Origin: Armatimonadota bacterium
Lineage (GTDB): Bacteria > Armatimonadota > Zipacnadia > Zipacnadales > JABUFB01
Assembly (NCBI GenBank): GCA_018056145.1
Contig: JAGPGE010000005.1
Span: forward strand, 1 to 26,027
Direction: 5' to 3'
Length of the DNA stretch: 26,027 nucleotides
Shown: in pieces, positions 7,784 to 14,999 of the stretch
Position numbering within the stretch: position 1 is the first letter of the stretch
How the letters are laid out: every line of letters begins with the position of its first letter
Translations under genes and position numbers: made by a program
Notes under the pieces: generated by a model
Database searches by the model: none
What the model was told of the DNA's origin: nothing
What the model saw: the letters and a program-made list of their open reading frames with translations, nothing else

Positions 7784-9289
7784 TCAGAACTTCAGTTCCA
7801 GCAGCCTCGTTGTTCGAAGGTACCACGATGGGTCCGAGCGGTTCAGGCTGGCCTGGGTTGAGCTGCGGTTGGTCTCGCGCCAGCCCACGGTGATGGTCAC
7901 CTTGTCGGTCACCCGTTGCGAGTACTCCGCATAGTACGTGCGCTGGCGGTCTGCGCGCGGGGCGGTCTGGCGGGGTGCGGCGGCGTCGAAATTGCGGGCG
8001 GTGTACGTCACGCCGGCGCCCACAGATCGCCGCTTGCTAAGCCGCTTCGTGCCATTAAGGCTGAAGGTCGGCCCTGAATAGGACAGGTAAGCCGCTGTCA
8101 CGCTGCTGTCTGTGTATGATGCGCCCAGACCGTACCGCAGGCTCGTCGAGAGTTGGTCGCCGTAAGACAGCGAGTAGGTAAGGGTGTCACCGCTGGAGGC
8201 TGCGCTGTAGTACTTCAGCTTGCTCCAGTTGGTGTATGCACTGAGCCGTCCTGTGTCGGTGACCGGTGTGCTGAATGCACCGTAGATTCCGAAGGTGCTG
8301 CTGTCGCTGGTGACAATGTCAACCCGCTGGTTTTCCGTATATGACAGCCCCCAACCGATGGACCGGGTGTCTCCGAGGTCGTAGGTGAAGGACAGTCCGG
8401 AAATCAGGCCCTGTCTGTCGTCCAAGTCGCCGGTGAGGTAAGCGGTGCGGGTGCCGAAAGCCCGGGCGCTGATCTGCAGGCCGTCCCGGGGCTCCCATGA
8501 CACCTGTGCGCCGATGCGGGCATCCGCTCCGAGGCCAAGTTCCATGGGCTCATCGAAGCGGATCTGCTCGCTCGTGGAGGCAAGACCGATATTGGCGGTC
8601 CACAGAAGCTCGGCCTTTCGCGCTTTCGCGAGTCGCTCTTGGGACAGCTTGAGGAACCGCTCGCCCTGCTTAGCGAGGTTGCTCTCCGGATACTCGGCCA
8701 AGAGTCGCTTGAAAGCGGCCAATGCGGCCGCATAGTGACGGTCGACATAGCGGGTGTAGCCGATGTAATAAAGGCAGTCATCCTTCAGGTCATCGGAGGC
8801 TACGCACATGGCATCCGCGAAACAGCCGCGAGCCGAGGCGTTCCGGCGTCTGCGCATGTAGGTGTGCCCCAGCCAATAATGCCCCTGGGCCGCCAGGGCT
8901 TCGCCGTGTTCAGAGACAGCCTCGAACTGGCGGATTGCGTCATCGTACTCCTTTAGCTCGAGGTAGTTCCGGCCTAACTGGAAACGTGCCTCCCAGCGGA
9001 TCTCCTGCGCGCCCGTTGACGCAAGCGGCCGTAGCAGCCTGACTGCGTCGCGGTACTGCTTCTTGGCGAAGAGCGCTTTGGCTTCCGCCAGGCTCTTCTT
9101 CTGCTCCTCCAGACTTGGCCCCCCGTCAACGGCCGCTTCGGCTTCGGATGCCGGCACCGGGGTCACCGCCGTGGCTTTCCCGGTGGTCACGGCGGCCGGC
9201 GCCGGCACGCCCACGCTCTTCGCTTCTTCGCACCGTCCCAAGGGCATCATGAAGACACCGACTGCAACAACCGCGATCGTAAGACGCAT
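7784..9289 (-). CDS. TPR-containing outer-membrane beta-barrel protein
   Basis: 501 aa from ATG 9289 (signal peptide MRLTIAVVAVGVFMMPLG, then an Ala/Pro/Val linker). A GTG at 9322 would add 11 residues before the signal and is less likely. Residues ~65-220 are TPR-like helical pairs (LAEAKALFAKKQYRDAVRLL, QLGRNYLELKEYDDAIRQFE, YIGYTRYVDRHYAAALAAFK). From ~235 to the end the sequence is alternating polar/aromatic beta strands, with Y/W-rich repeats such as YSLSYGDQLSTSLRYGLGASY, and it ends in LLELKF, a C-terminal Phe as in barrel-insertion signals. The architecture resembles outer-membrane proteins that scaffold or export polysaccharide, but no named family is certain. It is the last gene of a minus-strand cluster, 75 bases after the 574-aa unknown. 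Confidence 0.75.
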   Translation of the reverse strand: MRLTIAVVAVGVFMMPLGRCEEAKSVGVPAPAAVTTGKATAVTPVPASEAEAAVDGGPSLEEQKKSLAEAKALFAKKQYRDAVRLLRPLASTGAQEIRWEARFQLGRNYLELKEYDDAIRQFEAVSEHGEALAAQGHYWLGHTYMRRRRNASARGCFADAMCVASDDLKDDCLYYIGYTRYVDRHYAAALAAFKRLLAEYPESNLAKQGERFLKLSQERLAKARKAELLWTANIGLASTSEQIRFDEPMELGLGADARIGAQVSWEPRDGLQISARAFGTRTAYLTGDLDDRQGLISGLSFTYDLGDTRSIGWGLSYTENQRVDIVTSDSSTFGIYGAFSTPVTDTGRLSAYTNWSKLKYYSAASSGDTLTYSLSYGDQLSTSLRYGLGASYTDSSVTAAYLSYSGPTFSLNGTKRLSKRRSVGAGVTYTARNFDAAAPRQTAPRADRQRTYYAEYSQRVTDKVTITVGWRETNRSSTQASLNRSDPSWYLRTTRLLELKF

Positions 9290-9364
9290 TTCGCTCGGAC
9301 TCTCCCGCAACGTGTGCACCACATCTCGTCGTTCTAGTCCCGTCTTATCCCGTGCATCGGGCCA

Positions 9365-11089
9365 TCAAGGCAACTCGTGACGCCACTGTTCCTCGGTCAG
9401 CGGGTTCAACTCGCGAAGGTTGGGGTTATCTTCCGCCCAGCGCATGATGTCCTCCAGACTGGACACGTCCCGGATTTCGCCCGTATCTTCGTCGCGGAGC
9501 GGCTCGGTACCCCGGATATACCGGTCCCACTTCTTGGCTGCGCTCTCCGATGCGGCCTCGCGATCCTTGATGACCTCGTCTATGATCCGGCGGCACTCCT
9601 CCTGGCTTGCAAGCGCGTACGCGAGGCGGGCATTCAGCAGGTTCTGGGAGACACCGTAGGTCGCGTAAATCCGGGCCAACAGTGGCAGCCCGGCCCGGGC
9701 AGCGTCGGTGGGCCAGGTCAGGAAGGTCAGTGTGAACATCCAGTTCTCGCCCATGTTCGTTGTACTGACGAACGCGATACCCTCCATCCGGGTCGCAAGC
9801 TGTCCGGGAACCTGCCAGACATAGGATACGAGCACCCGCCAGTAATCGGGCGAGCCCTGTAGCGGAACAGCGTCGACGAGTCTGATGTCAGTTATCGCTT
9901 CTCCGGACTTGCGCGCGATGGCCGGGAGTATGGTTGCCAGCGCGTTTTGTGCCGGCACGAAATCGCCGACCATATAGCCCAGAGCGGCGAGGTCGATGCC
10001 CTGAGCACCCATCCGTGCTGCGGCGGACGTGGAGATCATTGTGCCGTAGTTTCCCACCAGCACAACCCCCTCGCGACCCTTCGTCGCGACGCTCCCGCCC
10101 GTACCCTCGACACGCCATCCAGCTGGAACCGATAGCCACGCGGTGCCGTCGAGGTTCTTCTGGCGTTGCAGGGGGATGCCGGACACGTCATCCAACCCCG
10201 TGCCGCTGGGCACACACACCTCCCGCAACAAGGCCTTCATCCGAGGCGCCAGAGCGCCAAACTCCCCTTGTTGAGCCAGCATATTCGCGAAGGTCGCGCT
10301 CTGCTCTCCCAGGGAGACCAGAGCCTCGCCTCGCATGGTCAGTTCGTCCACCGCGATAGTGTAGGCGCAGATGGCCAGTCTGTCATCCGCTGCGGCGCTC
10401 CAATGTGCAAGGCGGAAGCTTGGGTCTTGTGTCAGCTTCAGCCGTTCCCGCAAAAGGCGGCGCGCCCCTGCGTTGCCCGGAGAGAGCGCCAGAACCTCAA
10501 GTTGCCCGCCACCCTTGCGGTTCTCGAAAATCAGCAAGCCTGGACTTCGTGGATGGTCAATGACCTGCCACGCCCCGCCAGTCGCAGGATGCTCTCGGGC
10601 TTCGCGCACCGTCCCGAGCAGATTGAGCGTGAACTGCTCCAAGCCCGGCATCTGCGCCGGGCCGTCCACGTTGAGCACGTAGTGGCGTCCCCCGGATGGG
10701 ATCACCACCATCCTTGCCACCTGTGCGCGCCCTTCGAGCATGTACCGGAATGCCACGCCCACGCTGGCAGCATGTCCCACCGTCAGTTGCACCGTAGCGA
10801 AGTCGGATGCGTGTCCGAACATCTCGGGCATCGCTCGCACCCGCTCAATGATTTGCAGCCCGAGGTCCTTCGTGGCATCCAGCGGAATCTCAGTCACCGA
10901 CAATATGAGGCCGTCTCTCCCGGGATCAGCGCACTCCCAGAAAAACGTTCGGTCAGCCTGTTTCATCGTCCAGTTCCCGTCGGGTTCGAAAGAGAACCCG
11001 GCGCCCGGCGGCACACAGGTCTCCGACCAGGCCGCGGCAGTGAAAGCAACAAATGCCGACACGAAGCGCCACGCCCAAGTGCTGCTCAT
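9365..11089 (-). CDS. Exported protein of unknown function with three PsbP-like units
   Basis: 574 aa; I do not recognise a named family. A signal peptide ends near AAAWSETC (~17-25). Three stretches look like copies of one beta-rich unit: ~30-165 (FSFEPDGNWTM, then LILSV), ~170-300 (APPLE-like WQVIDH start, LLIFENRKGGGQLEVLALS) and ~310-480 (AWLSVPAGWRVEG, then VVLVGNYG). This resembles PsbP/DUF1795-type folds. The last ~80 residues are different: a charged helix followed by WDRYIRGTEPLRDEDTGEIRDV, a pattern I have seen at the C-terminus of other bacterial exported proteins. GGAGGGG eight bases upstream of ATG 11089 supports the start. It is 45 bases after the beta-helix gene and 75 before the TPR/barrel gene, so it is probably co-transcribed and works in the same envelope compartment. 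Function unknown. Confidence 0.7.
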   Translation of the reverse strand: MSSTWAWRFVSAFVAFTAAAWSETCVPPGAGFSFEPDGNWTMKQADRTFFWECADPGRDGLILSVTEIPLDATKDLGLQIIERVRAMPEMFGHASDFATVQLTVGHAASVGVAFRYMLEGRAQVARMVVIPSGGRHYVLNVDGPAQMPGLEQFTLNLLGTVREAREHPATGGAWQVIDHPRSPGLLIFENRKGGGQLEVLALSPGNAGARRLLRERLKLTQDPSFRLAHWSAAADDRLAICAYTIAVDELTMRGEALVSLGEQSATFANMLAQQGEFGALAPRMKALLREVCVPSGTGLDDVSGIPLQRQKNLDGTAWLSVPAGWRVEGTGGSVATKGREGVVLVGNYGTMISTSAAARMGAQGIDLAALGYMVGDFVPAQNALATILPAIARKSGEAITDIRLVDAVPLQGSPDYWRVLVSYVWQVPGQLATRMEGIAFVSTTNMGENWMFTLTFLTWPTDAARAGLPLLARIYATYGVSQNLLNARLAYALASQEECRRIIDEVIKDREAASESAAKKWDRYIRGTEPLRDEDTGEIRDVSSLEDIMRWAEDNPNLRELNPLTEEQWRHELP

Positions 11090-11134
11090 GACACACCCCT
11101 CCAGAGTGTCCTGGCTTACGGCTTTCCCCTGTCG

Positions 11135-13876
11135 TCAGGGGACGAACTCCAGGATCCCGCCTTGGTCCGCCTGCCAGGTGGCGGCCTTCGTTCCGCGCCA
11201 CAGAACCCAGTCTGGGCCCGCGGTTTTCCGGGCGGTGAGACTGAAGGCCACCCGGAAACTCTCACTCGGGTCGAGGCCGAGAGATGTCAGCGGGATCTTC
11301 CACTCAGCCGTCCAGCGCCCCGGGGACACGATCTTCGCACCGTACTGAACTCCCTCAGCCGCGCGCTTCACAAGGTCCGGCGGCGCGCCCGCTTCGTCGC
11401 TGCTGGCGAAACCACCGGATGGATAGCCGCGCAGGATCAGGATTGGCGAACCGGGCTTGCGCTCGGAATCCCGAAACGCAAGCTCAACAGAGTCATCTCG
11501 GCCCCACTGATCGCCGAGCTTCAGCGGCCGCGCCGGGTCCACCTCGTTGTCCACGGCCACCAGGAGGTTAGCGCCGTCGTGGGATATCCACGCGCGGCTC
11601 ACGGGCTTCACCGGCTCCTGCTCAAGGCCCTGCGCGATGAGAATGCCCTTCGCCGGGTCGAGCCCGGCCCACTCCTGCGCGGTCAGCTCGCCGTCGATAG
11701 TAACCGCAGCCTCCGTGCGCGTCACCCGAAAGAGGGGGCGCGGCTGCTCGGGAACCGCGGTCTTGGCCGGCGCCGGGTCCGGGTAGCGCACTTCGGTCAC
11801 TACCGGCCAGGTTACGCGGTTTGCATCCTCATACAGGCCGATCTGCTCCACCGGGATCGGCTTGAAGCCGATCTGCCAGGCTGGAGAGTCCTCGCGCAGG
11901 CGGAAGTCGAGGTTCTCCGCATCCACGAAGAGCGGGTCCACGCCGACCAGGTTGTCCTCCAGCTTCACGCCGGGTCTGGCTTTGCCCTCGATGGAGTCAA
12001 AGCTGCCCAGCCAGCAGACATTGCGGGCGACAATGTTGCCGCGGGGCTCGGCATAGTTGCCCTCGAGATACGTGAGCAGTTGCGGATACTTGCTGCGCCA
12101 GGGTTCTTCGGTGTAGGGCACCTCTTCCAGGCGTTTCCTCATCGTCTCAATCGAACCCGACGCCCACCCCATCATCCGCGCATCCACGTGAAGCGCGGGC
12201 TTGCAGTCCACGAAGATGTTATTCTCCACCACGTTGTCATGCCCGCCGCCGATGAACGCCGCCCGGGGCACCTGGTAGAAGATGTTCCCGTAGATGGTGG
12301 CCGAGCAGAACATGTCGTCCAGGTACACCCCATTGCAGCCCTTGCTCTGAAAGCCGTACACGTGGTGGAAGTAGTTGTACCGGATCATGTGGCCGCGCAT
12401 GGCCGGATTGTAGCCCGCGTACATGACCCCGGCGTCGTTCGATTCCCGCACCACGCTGTGGAACTCGTTGTACTCGAACAGGTGGTCATTGCCGCTCCAC
12501 ATGATGGCCATGTGCGGCGAGTCGTTGAAAAGGTTGTGGGTAACCCGGTTGCCCACCCCGTTCACGTTGACACCTGGCTTGCAGATGGGGTTCCACCGGC
12601 CGAACCGGTAGAAGTGGCAATTGTCCACGTACAGCCCCGCGGGGGTGAGGGTCGGGCGGTCCCCGCCCGAGACGCTGACTCCACCTTCAGCGAGGTTGTA
12701 CAGGTCGCAGCCCACCACGCCGCTGTCCCTGCCGCTGAGGCCGATGCCCCAGGCCCCGGTATTGCGCACGATGGACCGTTCCACGCGGACGCCGGTCACA
12801 TTGGACAGGGAGACAGCCGTGCCGCGGGTGCATTCAAAGGACAGTCCGTTGAGGGTCAGGTGGGAGACGTCCGTCATTTTCACCAGCGTGGGCAGGACGG
12901 AGATCATCACTTCGCCCTCATCCAGCGAAGACGGCGGCCAGAAGTAGAGAATGCCGGAATCGCGGTCCAGATACCACTCGCCTGGCCGGTCCAGTTCGGG
13001 CAGGAGGTTATAAGCGTAGTAGTACATGCCCTTGCGGAACCCGTAAGCATGTTGGGGCTTGGGCTCAAGGGTGATGCGCTTCTGCTGGGTGTCGATGGTC
13101 TGGACCTTCAGGCGCTGGTCGGCCCAGTCCCAGAACCAGTAGCCGTGGAGCATGATGTCTTTCTCGCCCACCCACCGCGCGGGGCGGTCGTCCTCGTAAC
13201 TGAAGATCCCGTCCATGAAGCCCTTGGTGCCGCGGATGTCCTGGGGGCGCTCGCCGAAGACCTGCGGGATTGTGATCCAGCCCTGGTTCGGCCAGCGGGA
13301 GAGGGTCATCGGCTCGTCGCGGAAGAAGACTTCGAGACCGGGGTTGGACGCGCCCCAGGACTGCCCGGCCTGCATCTCGCCAAAATCAGTGATGCCTAGG
13401 GCCTTGAGGTCGGCCTGCCAGACGTTGCCCCGCGCGGATTCGTCCAGGCGCGGGAGTACCGCGGGGTCGGTGACTGGCTGCCAGCCGGTGATGACCCGGC
13501 CGCCCAGAAGGCGCACTTCGTCTCCCGGCCTGCCGCGGTAGACGATGGGGCTGTCCGGGGTGCCGCTGTCCTCGGCGCCGAGTTCGAAGGTTGCCGCGCG
13601 CTCGTATGCGCCGCCGGCGATCTCCACCAGAATGCCACCGGCGGGAAGGCCCGCTGCGGCCTTGATCTCGCGAATCCTGTCCCGGGCGCGTTCCAGGGTT
13701 GCGAATGGGCCATCGGTTCCTTCAGCATTGGGTTCGGCGAGAGTGCCCGACCAGGCGTCATTTCCCGCGCGTGAAACATGGAGCACGAGCCCAGGCCCTC
13801 CCTGCGCCGCGGCGGTGCAGGTGATGAGCAGGGTTGAGATGACGGCGAGACCGAGAATCAGACTGTGCGCGTGCAT
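11135..13876 (-). CDS. Secreted right-handed parallel beta-helix protein with C-terminal CBM9-like domain
   Basis: 913 aa with a signal peptide (~1-25, TAAAQG). The opening HVSRAGNDAWSGT, GPFATLERARD and PIVYRGRPGDEVRLLGG, followed by long Asn/Gly-rich coils (~330-640), is the pattern of pectate-lyase-like beta-helix proteins, some of which are in GH141. Known GH141 activities include an alpha-L-fucosidase acting on rhamnogalacturonan II and a xylanase, so a glycosidase role is plausible, but I cannot place catalytic residues. From ~720 a domain opening FRVTRTEAAVTIDGELTAQEWAG with a later DSVELAF strand resembles CBM9-like sugar-binding modules. The start has AGGGAG ~11 bases upstream. It is the first gene of the minus-strand cluster; a 7-bp-arm hairpin (11125-11142) covers its stop codon. 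Confidence 0.82.
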   Translation of the reverse strand: MHAHSLILGLAVISTLLITCTAAAQGGPGLVLHVSRAGNDAWSGTLAEPNAEGTDGPFATLERARDRIREIKAAAGLPAGGILVEIAGGAYERAATFELGAEDSGTPDSPIVYRGRPGDEVRLLGGRVITGWQPVTDPAVLPRLDESARGNVWQADLKALGITDFGEMQAGQSWGASNPGLEVFFRDEPMTLSRWPNQGWITIPQVFGERPQDIRGTKGFMDGIFSYEDDRPARWVGEKDIMLHGYWFWDWADQRLKVQTIDTQQKRITLEPKPQHAYGFRKGMYYYAYNLLPELDRPGEWYLDRDSGILYFWPPSSLDEGEVMISVLPTLVKMTDVSHLTLNGLSFECTRGTAVSLSNVTGVRVERSIVRNTGAWGIGLSGRDSGVVGCDLYNLAEGGVSVSGGDRPTLTPAGLYVDNCHFYRFGRWNPICKPGVNVNGVGNRVTHNLFNDSPHMAIMWSGNDHLFEYNEFHSVVRESNDAGVMYAGYNPAMRGHMIRYNYFHHVYGFQSKGCNGVYLDDMFCSATIYGNIFYQVPRAAFIGGGHDNVVENNIFVDCKPALHVDARMMGWASGSIETMRKRLEEVPYTEEPWRSKYPQLLTYLEGNYAEPRGNIVARNVCWLGSFDSIEGKARPGVKLEDNLVGVDPLFVDAENLDFRLREDSPAWQIGFKPIPVEQIGLYEDANRVTWPVVTEVRYPDPAPAKTAVPEQPRPLFRVTRTEAAVTIDGELTAQEWAGLDPAKGILIAQGLEQEPVKPVSRAWISHDGANLLVAVDNEVDPARPLKLGDQWGRDDSVELAFRDSERKPGSPILILRGYPSGGFASSDEAGAPPDLVKRAAEGVQYGAKIVSPGRWTAEWKIPLTSLGLDPSESFRVAFSLTARKTAGPDWVLWRGTKAATWQADQGGILEFVP

Positions 13877-14205
13877 TCTGTTCGACTCCCTTTCAGGAGC
13901 TTTTCGGGAACGTGGTTCGCCCTGTTCCAGGGGCTTCGGGGCGCACCGTGCCGGTGCGCTGTATGGCTATGGGCGGAGGGCCACTCCGGGGCCTTAGGGC
14001 AGACGTCAGATTCCAGTCCAACCGGGCGCCGGCGCCTGTACTCATCGCCCAAAATACCCTGCGGGGCGCAGTTGAGTGCTTCACGTCCCGCGGGTAGAAT
14101 GGTGCGGCAGACGTGACAGCGAGCCGCAGACCCATATCAGCCTAACGCGCGCGGAAGGTGATGCCGCATCTGAACCTCCCGGAGGCGTGGAAAGATGACT
14201 GACCG
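13877..14205. other. Divergent intergenic region (no gene supported)
   Basis: This 329-base gap separates the minus-strand beta-helix gene from the plus-strand TlyA-type gene. It holds a perfect hairpin GCGCACCG-TGC-CGGTGCGC at 13941-13959, a sigma70-like promoter for the plus strand at 14072-14100, and two very short frames in the TlyA leader (14161-14202 and 14195-14209). I see no convincing minus-strand promoter and no longer protein with coding character. Confidence 0.5.
14072..14100 (+). promoter_or_regulatory. Sigma70-type promoter for the TlyA-like gene
   Basis: TTGAGT (14072-14077), 17-base spacer, TAGAAT (14095-14100). Transcription would start near 14107, giving a leader of about 100 bases before ATG 14206. 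Confidence 0.55.
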
Positions 14206-14766
14206 ATGACACAGCCGCGCCGGTTCGTAAGCCGCGCCGGCGAGAAGCTCGCCTTCGCGCTGGAGCATTTCGGCATCAGCCCCGCGGGCCTAGTGTGCGC
14301 CGACCTCGGTTGCCACACGGGCGGCTTCACCCATTGTCTACTGGAGCATGGCGCGGCCCGTGTATACTCCGTTGACACCAGCAGGAACATTCTCGACTGG
14401 AATCTGCGCAATGATCCCCGCGTGGTGGTGATGGAACGCACCAACGCTCTGTATGTTCAACTTCCCGAGGTCGTTGACCTTGTGACCGTGGACGTGGGCT
14501 GGACCAAGCAGAGGCTGATCATCCCCAAGGCCGCGGAGCTCATCAGGTCAGGCGGGCGAATCATCAGCCTCATCAAGCCGCATTACGAGGCGACGGACAA
14601 GGAGCGGATCCGGGGGAAAGTGCGGGACGAGCTTGTGGACCAGGTCGTGACAAGGGTTGTGGATGAGCTACGGGGGCTACGGTTTGAGGTAAGTGACGCC
14701 GTGGAGTCACCGCTATTGGGCAGCAAGGGCGGGAACAAGGAGTTCCTGGTACTGATACAGGCGTAA
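14206..14766 (+). CDS. TlyA-type FtsJ-fold rRNA methyltransferase lacking the S4 domain
   Basis: 186 aa. FVSRAGEKLAFAL at 7-19 is the junction that follows the S4 domain in TlyA proteins; SAM motif I is ADLGCHTGGFTHCLLEHGAA, followed by YSVD and DPRVVVMERTNA, and then LIKPHYEA. Family knowledge: TlyA 2'-O-methylates cytidines in 16S and 23S rRNA and is 240-270 aa with an N-terminal S4 RNA-binding domain. Here the protein begins at the catalytic domain, and an in-frame stop at 14200-14202 excludes an upstream extension. The block normally DVSFISLRLVLP is DVGWTKQRLIIP. RNA substrate is therefore uncertain. ATG 14206 is the first start in frame; its nearest GGAGG (14181) is 20 bases away but is well placed for a 4-codon ORF that ends on this start codon. 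Confidence 0.85.
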   Translation: MTQPRRFVSRAGEKLAFALEHFGISPAGLVCADLGCHTGGFTHCLLEHGAARVYSVDTSRNILDWNLRNDPRVVVMERTNALYVQLPEVVDLVTVDVGWTKQRLIIPKAAELIRSGGRIISLIKPHYEATDKERIRGKVRDELVDQVVTRVVDELRGLRFEVSDAVESPLLGSKGGNKEFLVLIQA

Positions 14767-14999
14767 GGCGGGGTGCCACGCCTCGCGCAGGGGCCCTGTG
14801 CGCTTGACGACGCGCACATACCATACCTGGACGTCGGGGGACTGGTATCCGAACCCGAGCCGTTGCCGATTCCGGCGCCTTTGCCCAGTTCGCAGTCGAG
14901 GGAGGAAAGCCTGACAGGTGGGCGAATACCATTTCATTGTTTGCATTTGTTCTCTGAGAAGTCCAGGCGAAATGCCAACCAATAAAGGAGAGTCACACG

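Noticed and set aside
10166..13399. A 1077-codon open frame on the plus strand
   Set aside because: It lies antisense to two well-supported minus-strand genes; its peptide is His/Val/Arg-rich and unfolded-looking, as expected from a shadow frame in GC-rich DNA.
13877..14135. Short minus-strand frames upstream of the beta-helix gene
   Set aside because: Arg/Pro-rich peptides with no ribosome-binding site, no known motif, overlapping a likely promoter region.
14767..14999. TTGACG at 14804 as promoter of the fucose-isomerase-family gene
   Set aside because: No acceptable -10 box at 16-19 bases downstream.
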